Shown here piece by piece: positions 15,905 through 23,904 of a stretch of 64,000 nt of DNA (position 1 is its first letter; every line of letters starts with the position of its first letter). The translations under genes were made by a program, and so were the position numbers. The stretch is from an uncultured Sutterella sp. (GTDB taxonomy: Bacteria; Pseudomonadota; Gammaproteobacteria; Burkholderiales; Burkholderiaceae_F): assembly GCA_900543805.1 (NCBI GenBank), contig UQTE01000003.1, positions 62,001 to 126,000 of the forward strand, written 5' to 3'. The notes under the pieces are model-generated. The model saw only the letters and a program-made list of their open reading frames with translations, did not search any database and was not told the origin of the DNA.

Positions 15905-17203
15905 TCAGAGCACGGCGCTCCAGTCGATCGGCGCGTGAAAGACCGTTTCCGGGGCGTTCTTCGTGGCGGGAACGAGCAGGGTCTCCGCATGGAGGCACAT
16001 GCGCTTGGCGGGCGCCGCGCGCCAGGGCGCGTAGAGGGGATCGCCCAGAATCGGAGCGCCGAGCCCGAGCGCCGCATGAAGCCGCAGCTGATGCGTGCGG
16101 CCCGTCACCGGCTCCAAGACGACTTCGGAAAGGGGCCCGAAGACCGGGTGTTCGCGCACGCGCTCGATGCGGTAGTGCGTCTCCGCCGGACGACCCGAGG
16201 GAAGCGAGCACTGACGGGGCCGGTCGAGGGGATTGAGTGCGAGCGGAAGTTTGATGACGCCCGCTTCGGGGCGCTGCTGCCGCACGTCGCCCAAAAGGAG
16301 CGCGCGGTAGGTTTTCTTGGCGCGCCCCTGCGCGAAGTGCTGCGAGAGTTCGCGTTGGGCTTCCTCGTTCTTCGCGTAGAGAATGAGGCCCGACGTGTCC
16401 ATGTCGAGGCGGTGCACGATGAAGGGCTCGATCCCGGTCACGCGCGTGAGGCGCGTTGGGAGGTCGTCGCCCGTCTTCCCCGGAACCGAAAGAAGGCCCG
16501 CGGGCTTGTCGAAGACCATGGCGTCGGCCGTCTCGCCTACGAAAACCGCGTCGGGGACGGGCTCGGCGGGCGTCTTTTCGCCCCACTCGGGGAAGGGCGC
16601 CGTGAGGCGGTTCCAGATGGGAAGCGTCACGGCTTCGGGCGCCACGGGCTGATTGTGCCGGCGAACGTCTCCTTCGGGGGAGGCGCCGATCCAGAGTTCG
16701 AGCGCCGTCACCGGGCGCATGCGCACGTGGCGAGCCGCCGAGAGCACGCGAACGAGCGGATCTTCGGCCGCCCGCAAAAAGGCGCCCCGCAGGAAGGACC
16801 GGTTGGGAAGGCGCTGCTGCGTCTCGGGAATGCGGGCGAGATAAGGTTTCGCCAGCGCTGCAAGCGTCACTTCGCCGTCCGCGGACGGGAAGGAGGAGCA
16901 ACCCGCGCAGCGCGCAAAGATGTCGTCCCGGTGTGCGAGACGGTGAAAGAGTTCGTCAAGCGACTTCGTATCTTCCCGAAACCAGGTCACGAACCCCCAG
17001 GTGCGGTTCGATTCGTCGCGCGCCACGAGGAGTCCGAAGCGCCCCGAGGGACCGACGGGCGAAGCGTCGGGAAGGGCCCGCACGAGAAGCGACCGCGCGA
17101 GCCGCACGAGCGTCGGATCGGGCGAGCCCCGATAGAGGCGCTCGGTCGTGGCGGGTGAGGCGCAAAAGCCTTCGAGGTCGAACTGTACGATGGGTGCGAG
17201 CAT
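15905..17203 (-). CDS. RluA-family pseudouridine synthase with long N-terminal extension
   Basis: This 432-residue protein has an RluA-type catalytic domain in its C-terminal 210 residues. The catalytic Asp lies in HRLDMDTSGL, and GRTHQLRLHAA forms the nucleotide-binding strand. The first 200 residues resemble no domain I can name; they include a CAGC pair and are Arg-rich. ATG 17203 is preferred because MLAPIVQFD fits and the upstream frame is low-complexity. E. coli RluA is about half this length. The RNA target (rRNA or tRNA) cannot be told. Confidence 0.82.
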   Translation of the reverse strand: MLAPIVQFDLEGFCASPATTERLYRGSPDPTLVRLARSLLVRALPDASPVGPSGRFGLLVARDESNRTWGFVTWFREDTKSLDELFHRLAHRDDIFARCAGCSSFPSADGEVTLAALAKPYLARIPETQQRLPNRSFLRGAFLRAAEDPLVRVLSAARHVRMRPVTALELWIGASPEGDVRRHNQPVAPEAVTLPIWNRLTAPFPEWGEKTPAEPVPDAVFVGETADAMVFDKPAGLLSVPGKTGDDLPTRLTRVTGIEPFIVHRLDMDTSGLILYAKNEEAQRELSQHFAQGRAKKTYRALLLGDVRQQRPEAGVIKLPLALNPLDRPRQCSLPSGRPAETHYRIERVREHPVFGPLSEVVLEPVTGRTHQLRLHAALGLGAPILGDPLYAPWRAAPAKRMCLHAETLLVPATKNAPETVFHAPIDWSAVL

Positions 17204-17229
17204 GAAATCCTTGTGGTGCGGTGCAAAAA

Positions 17230-18900
17230 TCAGCGCCCGGGGGCGGAAAAGGGGAGTTTCCCCTTGGGTTGATAAACGGTGAGGACGGCCTCGGCGGCGG
17301 GAACGGGCCCGTCGTCCGTCAACCATTCTACTCGGGCCGAGAACTGACGCAGGCCGTCGTCGGAATGAAAGACCTCTTCGACCTTCGTGAGGAAAGTGCT
17401 CTCCGCCGGATAGAAGGGGCGCGCAAACGTGAGGCGCCGGCAGCCAAGCAGCAGTCCGATCTTCGGAGCGGTTCCGCCCGCGCGGTTCGCCGCGCCGGCG
17501 TAGAGTCCGATCGTCTGGGCCATCACTTCGATCAGGCCCGTCGCGGGAAAGCCGTCGCGCGTGATCATGATGTGGTCGGCGGGAACCGTAAAGCGGCCCG
17601 AGGCCGCGGGCGTGCGGCCTTCTTCACAGACGACTGCGTCGACTTCGGTCATAAAGCGCATCGGAGGCTTTTGCGCGAGGAGTTCGTCCGTCGTCCAGCC
17701 CCGGGCGGGCGGACGCGTTCTCGTGAGAACGAGCGAGACGTTGTTGCCGCCGAAGGCGAAGGCGTTCGCGAGCACGGTCTTGAGGACGGGGACGTCGGAA
17801 GTTTCCGTGACGGGACGAAGTCCGAGCGCAGCGATCTCCGGATCGAGCGTCGCGTCCTCCGCCTCACGAAGCGCGAGGGGAGGCTTGGCGTCGCCCGAGA
17901 GCAACAGCGCCGCGACGGCCGCGTTCATGGCGGCCGCGCCCGCGAGCTGATGTCCGACGGAGCGCTTGAGGCTGGCGCTGAGAGGTTGCTTGGCAACGCC
18001 CGCAAAGAGCTTGGCGAGGGCCTTCGCTTCGGCAAGGTCGTTTTGTTTCGTGGCGGTACCGTGAAGGAGGACGAGGTCGACGTCCCCGGGCTTCACTTCC
18101 GCGCGGGAAAGCGCCTTGGCCATCGCTTCGAAGGCGCCGCGCCCTTCGGGGTGCGGGGCGGAGAGGTGGTGCGCGTCGCTCGTTTCGCCCCAGCCCGAAA
18201 GCGCGCACATCGCCGGAACGCCGCCCAACGTCGGTTTCGTCGAGAGCAAAAAGAGGGCGCCCCCTTCCCCCAAATGCAGGCCCGAGCGCTCTGCAGCAAG
18301 CGGCTTCGAGCGCACGTCGCTTTGCGCGCCGAGCGCGTGAAAGCCCGCGTCGGTGAAGGGGTTGAGGACGTCCATGCCGCCCGCGAGGGCGTACTCCACG
18401 TCCCCCGTGAGAAGGTGTCTCGCGGCTTCGCAAAGGGCCTTCCCCGACGCCGTGCAGGCGGTCGAAATCGTGAGGTCGGGGCCCGAGGCGCCGATCGAGC
18501 GCGCGAGCTGCGCGGAAACTTTGCCGAGTTCGAGGGGCGCGCGCAGGATTTCGTCGGAGTCGCCCCGCCTTGCCGCGTCGAGCGCTTCATTGAGACCCGA
18601 GGTGGCGTTGCCGAGAACGACGCTAAGCGAAGCGAGCACTTCCTCACGAACCGCGGGATCGAGTCCCGAAAGAATCTCTTCGGCGGCGTCGCGAACGAGC
18701 AGAAAGCCGCGCGTCACGGGTTCGGGCGAAACGTCTTTTCCCCAACGGGCGGCGAGCCGCTCGAAATCCGCGCCCGAACGTCCGGGCGCGTCGGCGACGG
18801 GCGTTTCGGGAAAGGGTTCGGGATCGGCGAGGCGCGAGAGCGTGCGCTCGGAATCCGACCCGAGCGCAGAGCGAAGCGCAATGCGGTGAATGTAGATCAC
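17230..18900 (-). CDS. Beta-ketoacyl-ACP synthase fused to an ApeP/FabA-like hotdog dehydratase
   Basis: This 556-residue fusion has a ketosynthase domain (residues 1-395): the catalytic Cys in STACTAS near 145, His in LHGTAT near 279 and His in KRSVGHQLAGAA near 314. The last 150 residues form a hotdog domain with HIMITRDGFPATGLIEVMAQ, matching ApeP-like dehydratases of aryl-polyene clusters. Separate genes encode these steps elsewhere. No acyl-carrier protein, other ketosynthase or ligase is adjacent. It lies 16 bp after the membrane-protein gene at 18917, so the two are probably co-transcribed. The product could be an unusual fatty acyl or polyene lipid. Confidence 0.78.
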   Translation of the reverse strand: MIYIHRIALRSALGSDSERTLSRLADPEPFPETPVADAPGRSGADFERLAARWGKDVSPEPVTRGFLLVRDAAEEILSGLDPAVREEVLASLSVVLGNATSGLNEALDAARRGDSDEILRAPLELGKVSAQLARSIGASGPDLTISTACTASGKALCEAARHLLTGDVEYALAGGMDVLNPFTDAGFHALGAQSDVRSKPLAAERSGLHLGEGGALFLLSTKPTLGGVPAMCALSGWGETSDAHHLSAPHPEGRGAFEAMAKALSRAEVKPGDVDLVLLHGTATKQNDLAEAKALAKLFAGVAKQPLSASLKRSVGHQLAGAAAMNAAVAALLLSGDAKPPLALREAEDATLDPEIAALGLRPVTETSDVPVLKTVLANAFAFGGNNVSLVLTRTRPPARGWTTDELLAQKPPMRFMTEVDAVVCEEGRTPAASGRFTVPADHIMITRDGFPATGLIEVMAQTIGLYAGAANRAGGTAPKIGLLLGCRRLTFARPFYPAESTFLTKVEEVFHSDDGLRQFSARVEWLTDDGPVPAAEAVLTVYQPKGKLPFSAPGR

Positions 18901-18916
18901 GGCGGCGTCCTATCTG

Positions 18917-20296
18917 TCAGCGAAGCGCCTCGAGCGCCTTCTCGTCGTACTCGATCGTGAGAACGACGCCGCAGCGTTCGGTCCCTTCGGGGAAATATTC
19001 CTTCGCGGCGTCTTCGAGCGCCTGGCGCATGCCGTCGGCGAAGACCTGGCCGCCGAGGTCGGTTTCGACGCGAAGGCCCCGCAGGCGGCCGCGGAGGTCG
19101 AGAATCTCGAGGTGCAGGATGAGGACGTCGGCAAAGGAGAGCCGGACGTTCGCGCCGTTTTCGTTGACCCGGTCGGAATAGGTGACCCAGGCGGGAAGCG
19201 TCGGATGCGCTTCGTCCGCGGGACGCTCGCCGTTCAAGGGGAAGAGTTCCCGGTGATAGAGTCCCGCCGCCTGGCGCATCATCCAGGGGACGAGCTCGGA
19301 CGGAGCAGTCTCGAGGACCGTGCGCGAGAACTCTTCGCGCGAGGGCAGGGCCGGACGGGCCTCTTCGGCCGGACGGTCGTCGTCCCGCTCGGACGAATCT
19401 TCTTCGCGTCGGGGCGCTTCTTCGGGCGCGGGCTCATCGTCGCGGTGACGACCCGTGAGGAGCTCTTCCATCTCCCGCAGTACGTCGGAGGTTTCCTCCT
19501 CTTGGACGGGGCGCTCCTTTCGCTTGCGTTGAAAGCGCTTCTTTTCTTCAGGATTCGGGTGATCCACCGAAAGGGGATAGCCCGGTACGCCCGGACGGAT
19601 GACGGAGCGCGCGTCGGCAAAGCCCACCGCGGCGAGGCTCGAGCGAAGCGTCTCGTCTTCGGCGGGATAGAGTTCGGGGTCGAAGAGATAGTCGGGAGGA
19701 GACGACTGGGCGTCGTCAAGGTTCGACGCGCGGGGTTCTTCCCAGCGGCGGCGAAGGAAGTAGTCGCTCGAGCCCGAGTCGACGATCGCGCGGCGCATCA
19801 CCATGATGAGCGGAAAGAGCGCGAAGAAAAAGCCCGTGAAGAGGGAATGGAGCGAATAAAAGCCCAGCCCCAGGCCCGCGCAGATGACGACGGCGGCGGG
19901 GAAGGTCACGCGCCACTCGGTCATGGGAAGCGGGCCCTTCGTTCGGTCGTGCACGGCCATGCGCGGCTGCGCGGAGTCGTAGAAGATGCGCATCGTGCGG
20001 CCCACGGGCGTCACGGTTTCCTCCGTGAAGACGGGCGGCAGCGACGTGCGTACGTAGCGGCCGTTTCGCGCCTGAAAGAAGACGATTTCCCGCCAGGCGG
20101 TGCGGCCCTTTCGCCTGCCGTTCACTTCCACGAAGAGGTTCGACTGCTCCTTGATTTCGATGACGCGCGCGTGGGTGCGCACGCCTTCGTGCGTGAGGCG
20201 CTGAATGGCGAGTGCGCGCCGAAGGTTTCGGTAAAACGAGGCGAGTCCGAGCCCCATGACGATGCCGAGGGCGCAGAGAAGGAGGAGGTTGTTCAT
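18917..20296 (-). CDS. Membrane protein with DUF3592-like N-terminus, unknown function
   Basis: I do not recognise a full-length family. The 459-residue protein starts with a membrane segment (MNNLLLLCALGIVMGLGLAS). A soluble loop with a DUF3592-like pattern (VIEIKEQSNLFVEV, TMRIFYDSAQPRMAV) follows, then two more membrane segments near residues 125-165. A charged Glu/Arg-rich linker (about 245-325) precedes a C-terminal domain (about 330-459). It is the first gene of a likely pair with the ketosynthase fusion. Start ATG 20296 lacks a strong ribosome site. Confidence 0.7.
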   Translation of the reverse strand: MNNLLLLCALGIVMGLGLASFYRNLRRALAIQRLTHEGVRTHARVIEIKEQSNLFVEVNGRRKGRTAWREIVFFQARNGRYVRTSLPPVFTEETVTPVGRTMRIFYDSAQPRMAVHDRTKGPLPMTEWRVTFPAAVVICAGLGLGFYSLHSLFTGFFFALFPLIMVMRRAIVDSGSSDYFLRRRWEEPRASNLDDAQSSPPDYLFDPELYPAEDETLRSSLAAVGFADARSVIRPGVPGYPLSVDHPNPEEKKRFQRKRKERPVQEEETSDVLREMEELLTGRHRDDEPAPEEAPRREEDSSERDDDRPAEEARPALPSREEFSRTVLETAPSELVPWMMRQAAGLYHRELFPLNGERPADEAHPTLPAWVTYSDRVNENGANVRLSFADVLILHLEILDLRGRLRGLRVETDLGGQVFADGMRQALEDAAKEYFPEGTERCGVVLTIEYDEKALEALR

Positions 20297-20407
20297 GAAA
20301 AGGAATTTTTAGGGAAAACCGTCTGACGATTCTACCGAAAACCTGCGCTTCCCAAGGGCGCGCAAAGCGCCCTCCCGCGTGTTTTACCGAAGAAAAGCCG
20401 CCTTTCT

Positions 20408-20824
20408 TCAGCCTTGCTGCCCGCCGCCGAGCGGTCCGGGGCGCCACGCATCCTCTTGCCCGGGCTGTACGTGCAGAGTGTCGAGCATCATGCAGCGCGC
20501 CCACGACAGGGCCGGGTCCTTGTCGATGTGCCGGTGCCAGATGAGATGGGGTACGAGAAGAAGCCCGGGCTGCGCCTGCACGAGCACCGTGAGCGACACG
20601 AGTTCGGACAAAACCTTGGCGCTGCGCCAAGGAAGCGTCATGACGAGGTTTTGCCGCATGGCGACGAAGAAGGATCCGATCCAGTAGGGCGACCAGAAGA
20701 CGGTCTCCCTGGTGGAGAGGGGAATCGTGGCGGGACCGGGCACGCCCTCGGCCGGACTGTCCGTGTCGGGATGCACCGTGATTTGCGCCCGGGGTTCCCG
20801 TTCGAGCGCAAGCGCGAGTTCCAA
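20408..20824 (-). CDS. Hypothetical protein, TTG start
   Basis: This 138-residue frame opens after an in-frame TGA, and no ATG precedes TTG 20824. The product is moderately hydrophobic in the middle (YWIGSFFVAMRQNLVMTL and VLVQAQPGLLLVP) and Pro/Gly-rich at both ends. No family is recognised. It sits between the binding-lipoprotein gene and the membrane-protein gene on the same strand. The overlapping plus-strand frame looks like a shadow. It may be a real gene or part of an untranslated region. Confidence 0.4.
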   Translation of the reverse strand: MELALALEREPRAQITVHPDTDSPAEGVPGPATIPLSTRETVFWSPYWIGSFFVAMRQNLVMTLPWRSAKVLSELVSLTVLVQAQPGLLLVPHLIWHRHIDKDPALSWARCMMLDTLHVQPGQEDAWRPGPLGGGQQG

Positions 20825-20943
20825 ATGACCGCCCGTTGATCCCGTTTTGAACTTTCCTCAAAAAGAGGCCCGCCGGCGTCCCGATGAAGGGGGCGGCGGG
20901 CATGCCGTCAACCCGCGTGCACTGCCGACAGGCGGAAACGGGC

Positions 20944-21945
20944 TCATTCAATCCAGTCGATCGGGAGTCCCGCAGGGGCTTTTTCGCCGAGCAGGGCGAG
21001 CGCCTTGCGGTTCATGACGATGCGCGAGGTTTCCTGACGGGCGACGGGGATGTCTCCGGGCTTCTTCTTTCCTTCAAGAATTTCCACGGCGCGCTCCGCG
21101 GTCATGCGTCCGAGCGTGTGGTGCGAGATCGTGACGGTGGCGAGACACCCTCCCTGCACGAAGACGAGGTCGCCCGTGACGACGGGAAGGCCCGCGTCGG
21201 CCGCGGACTTCGCGAGAATCGCCGAGCCGCTCGCGATCACGTTGTCGGTCGGGATCCAAAGGCCCGCTACCTTGCCGCGAAGCGACGCGACGACCTGCTG
21301 AATGTCGTTGACGCTCGTCACCGCGACTTCCCGCACCGAGACGCCGAGTTCCCGGGCGCGCTCGCGCAGGACTTCCACCTGGAAGAGCGAATTGTCTTCG
21401 GCCGGATTGTAGAGGACGCCCACGTCCTTTTTGCCGCCCGTGAGCTTCAGGAGGAGATCGAGCTGTTCGGCGATCGGTCCGATGTTGGAGACGCCCGTGA
21501 CGTTACCGCCCGGATGTTCGTTCGTCTTCACGACTTTGGCGCGCTCGAAGCTCGTCACGGCCGTGGCGACGATCGGAATCGTGCGCGTGGCGCGCGCCGC
21601 GGCCTGCACGGCGGGCGTGGAGACGGCGTAGATGAGGTCGACGTCGTTCGAGACGAAGCGTCCCGTGATCGCCGCGAGAGTCGCCTGATCGCCCTGTGCG
21701 TTCTGGCGGTCGAGCGTCACTTCGACGCCCTCGCGGTAGCCGAGTTCGTCAAGGCGCTCGACGAAGCCCTTCACGGCGTCGTCCAAGGCTTCGTGCTCGA
21801 CGATCTGAACGATGCCGATCGAAAGCGGTTTCTTGGGAGCGGCCTGTGCGGCGGGCGTCGTTTCGTTGCAGCCCGAAAGCAGGACGCTCGCAAGGAGCAC
21901 CGGGGCGAGAAGGGCGGCGAGACGGGTGAGAACGGGGGCGTGCAT
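20944..21945 (-). CDS. ABC-type substrate-binding lipoprotein (PF04392), predicted aromatic amino acid binder
   Basis: This 333-residue protein starts at ATG 21945 with AAGGAGAG six bases upstream. Residues 1-26 are a lipoprotein signal ending LLSGC, so it is anchored in the periplasm. The body has the PF04392 binding fold (IGIVQIVEHEALDDAVKGF..., VDLIYAVSTPAVQAAA), a family that includes the tryptophan-linked TrpX proteins. No permease or ATPase gene is adjacent. The 200 bp upstream hold a Phe-codon leader peptide and attenuator, which suggests phenylalanine or a related compound as ligand. That inference rests on regulation, not on binding-site residues. Confidence 0.85.
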   Translation of the reverse strand: MHAPVLTRLAALLAPVLLASVLLSGCNETTPAAQAAPKKPLSIGIVQIVEHEALDDAVKGFVERLDELGYREGVEVTLDRQNAQGDQATLAAITGRFVSNDVDLIYAVSTPAVQAAARATRTIPIVATAVTSFERAKVVKTNEHPGGNVTGVSNIGPIAEQLDLLLKLTGGKKDVGVLYNPAEDNSLFQVEVLRERARELGVSVREVAVTSVNDIQQVVASLRGKVAGLWIPTDNVIASGSAILAKSAADAGLPVVTGDLVFVQGGCLATVTISHHTLGRMTAERAVEILEGKKKPGDIPVARQETSRIVMNRKALALLGEKAPAGLPIDWIE

Positions 21946-22034
21946 GGGGACTCTCCTTGTTGCAGAGGGAAAGAGCCCGCAGTGCGCTCGATGGGTTTTC
22001 GGTTGGGAGGGAGGATCGGAATAAACATCCAAAC

Positions 22035-22122
22035 AAAAAGCCCGTCGGCGTGACCGCGGGCTCTTTGAGGTGGATCGGTGCGAACGACAACCTGCCCGCT
22101 TCAGCTCGTAAAGCTAAAGCGG
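22035..22122 (-). promoter_or_regulatory. Phenylalanine-type transcription attenuator
   Basis: Four segments can pair in exclusive ways. Segment 1 CCGCTT (22122-22117, inside the Phe codons) pairs with segment 2 AAGCGGGC (22101-22094). Segment 2 can instead pair with segment 3 GCCCGC (22061-22056). Segment 3 otherwise pairs with segment 4 CGGGC (22044-22040), forming a terminator followed by TTTTTGTTT. This is the classic amino-acid attenuator plan. Confidence 0.8.
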
Positions 22123-22163
22123 AAGCTAAATCGATGGGCGGAAATGAGGTATTCGTTCGTCAT
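22101..22163 (-). CDS. Phe-rich leader peptide of the attenuator
   Basis: A 20-residue reading frame runs from ATG 22163 to TGA 22101. Its second half reads RFSFRFSF, giving four Phe codons in seven positions, comparable to the PheL and PheM leader peptides of E. coli. The stop lies inside segment 2 of the hairpin set. Low phenylalanyl-tRNA would stall the ribosome on the Phe codons, free segment 2 to pair with segment 3, and let transcription reach the lipoprotein gene. A possible promoter is TTGCGA with TAGAGT about 18 bp further, just upstream. Confidence 0.75.
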   Translation of the reverse strand: MTNEYLISAHRFSFRFSFTS

Positions 22164-22215
22164 GGTGATACCACTCTATCGGAGACGGGCGTTTTTTCGC
22201 AATAAGGCCGATGCC

Positions 22216-22878
22216 TTAGGCTTCGTTCCTTAGGACCGAGACGACGAGCCCGATGCCGAAGCCCGCAAAGAGCACGCCCGTCACGGCGTCGATCGCGCGG
22301 GCGATGCGGCGGTAGCCTTCGCGAAGCGGCCCCGAACCGAAAAGGAACGCGACGGCGGCGAACCAGAGGAAGGCCTCGACCGTCATGGTGACGAAGAGAA
22401 GAAGGCGGGCCGAGGCGTCGACGTCGGGCGTGACGAAGGTCGAAAAGATGCTCCCGAAATAGACGAGGGCCTTGGGGTTGGCGAGGTTCGTGAAGAACCC
22501 GTAGAGGAAGGGGTGCTTGACGCCGCCCGTCTTGTCGGAGGACGCATCCGCATGGGCCTCGGCCTTCTCGGCCGAGGGCTTGACGCCGCGCGTCATCCAA
22601 ACCGAGTGCAGGATCCCGAAGGCCATCCAGAGAAGGTAGCAGCCGCCCGCAAAGGCGATGATTTTCTGCAGACCCGCAAACTCTTGGAAGAGAATGTCGA
22701 GTCCCAAAAGCGAAAGACCCGACCAGATGATCTGGCCCGCGACGATCCCCGCGACGCCGAGGATCGCTCGTGCGCGCGACTCCACGATCGCCGTGCGCGT
22801 GACGAAGACGAAGTCGGGGCCCGGCGACATGAGGGCGAAGAGGTGAATGACGAGGATGGATCCGAGAAGCGCGAGCAT
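22216..22878 (-). CDS. LysE/RhtB family amino-acid exporter
   Basis: This 220-residue inner-membrane protein has about six membrane segments and the family signature SPGPDFVFVTR near residue 18. A loop of charged residues near 100-118 separates the halves, and HPFLYGFFTNLANPKALVYF follows (given as HPF and NLANPKALVYF). RhtB-type carriers export amino acids such as homoserine, threonine or leucine. It lies just upstream of the attenuator-controlled lipoprotein gene on the same strand, with only a 50-bp gap to the leader peptide. An amino-acid link between the two is plausible. Confidence 0.85.
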   Translation of the reverse strand: MLALLGSILVIHLFALMSPGPDFVFVTRTAIVESRARAILGVAGIVAGQIIWSGLSLLGLDILFQEFAGLQKIIAFAGGCYLLWMAFGILHSVWMTRGVKPSAEKAEAHADASSDKTGGVKHPFLYGFFTNLANPKALVYFGSIFSTFVTPDVDASARLLLFVTMTVEAFLWFAAVAFLFGSGPLREGYRRIARAIDAVTGVLFAGFGIGLVVSVLRNEA

Positions 22879-23025
22879 GGCGAAAACGCTGAAAATTCCG
22901 GGGTTGAAGCGGGTCTTTTGAACTCCGGCGGACGGTTCGTAACCGATCGTTAGCCGGAAGGCGGAGGATTATACATTTCGAGGTCATCTGCTAAGCTAGG
23001 TTCTAAGACATAGTGAGGAGGACTG

Positions 23026-23442
23026 ATGCTCAGTCAGGAACCCAAGGACGGCGACTTCATCCGCTACGTGGATGCGCTGCAGGCGGGAAAACTCGCCGAA
23101 ATCAAGGCGGAAAACCGGCACTTGGAGATGAACGACCTCTCCGACGAGGGGTGGTCCAAGCGCGTGACGGCCTATCTCGCCCGGGGCGCAAGGCGCGTCG
23201 AGCCCGCCGCGCCACCGGGCGTTGCGTCGTCCGGACGCAAGCTCGAGCGGCGGCATCAGCTGATGCTCCTCGGCTTTGCGTGCCTCGGCATCGCCATTGT
23301 CCTTTTCGTCGTCTTTCCCGTCATACTCCAGATGGAAGAGGGGATCGTGCTCGCCGTGTGGTTCTTCTTCGGCGGGATGATCTTTTTGAAGCTCGCCGAA
23401 AAGGAAACGAAGCGCGGTGCGCGCGGGAACGCCAAAAAATAA
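23026..23442 (+). CDS. Small membrane protein, unknown
   Basis: This 138-residue protein has a soluble N-terminal 80 residues and two adjacent membrane segments near residues 79-99 and 105-122. The C-terminus is basic. ATG 23026 has an excellent AGGAGGA ribosome site. It heads a row of three plus-strand genes with NfeD and the SPFH protein, 15 bp before nfeD, which suggests a membrane microdomain role. No named family recognised. Confidence 0.75.
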   Translation: MLSQEPKDGDFIRYVDALQAGKLAEIKAENRHLEMNDLSDEGWSKRVTAYLARGARRVEPAAPPGVASSGRKLERRHQLMLLGFACLGIAIVLFVVFPVILQMEEGIVLAVWFFFGGMIFLKLAEKETKRGARGNAKK

Positions 23443-23457
23443 GAAGGGGGACAAATT

Positions 23458-23889
23458 TTGCTCACCACCACATCCCTTTGGTTCATCGCCGCGCTCGTCG
23501 TGCTCGGCGCGGAACTCATGCTCGGAACCGTCTATCTTCTCGCCGCGGTGCTCGGCCTTGCCGCGGGCGGCGTCGCCTCCTGGGCGGGGCTTGACTTCAC
23601 CGTGCAGTGCCTCGCCGTCGGGCTCTTCACGATCGCGGGGTGTCTCGTCGCGAGGACGATGCGCAAGAAGAACGCCAAGGGCGAGGCCGAGGCCCTGCAG
23701 TCGATCGACGAAGGCCGCGAAGTGGAGGTCGCCTCGGTCGAGGCGGACGGCTCGGCCCGGGTGCTCTACCGGGGCGCGCGCTGGCGCGCCCGCGCCAAGG
23801 CCGGGACGCTCTCCGTCGGGCGCTGGACGATCGACCGCGTCGACGGCACCGAACTCGTTCTCGACAGACCGGAAAACCATCAACACTAA
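23458..23889 (+). CDS. NfeD-like membrane protein
   Basis: This 143-residue protein starts at TTG 23458 behind AAGGGGG. Three hydrophobic segments occur near residues 7-27, 30-45 and 48-65, followed by a cytoplasmic OB-fold domain (GREVEVASVEADGSARVLYRGARW, theme only: GARW then VGRWTI). Short NfeD proteins pair with SPFH proteins in membrane microdomains; the SPFH gene follows by 15 bp. The pairing is typical and strongly supports the call. Confidence 0.85.
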   Translation: MLTTTSLWFIAALVVLGAELMLGTVYLLAAVLGLAAGGVASWAGLDFTVQCLAVGLFTIAGCLVARTMRKKNAKGEAEALQSIDEGREVEVASVEADGSARVLYRGARWRARAKAGTLSVGRWTIDRVDGTELVLDRPENHQH

Positions 23890-23904
23890 GAAAAGGAAAT
23901 TCTC

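Noticed and set aside
16990..17020. tRNA-like T-arm sequence (GGTTCGATTCG)
   Set aside because: It lies inside the pseudouridine-synthase gene and lacks the other arms of a tRNA.
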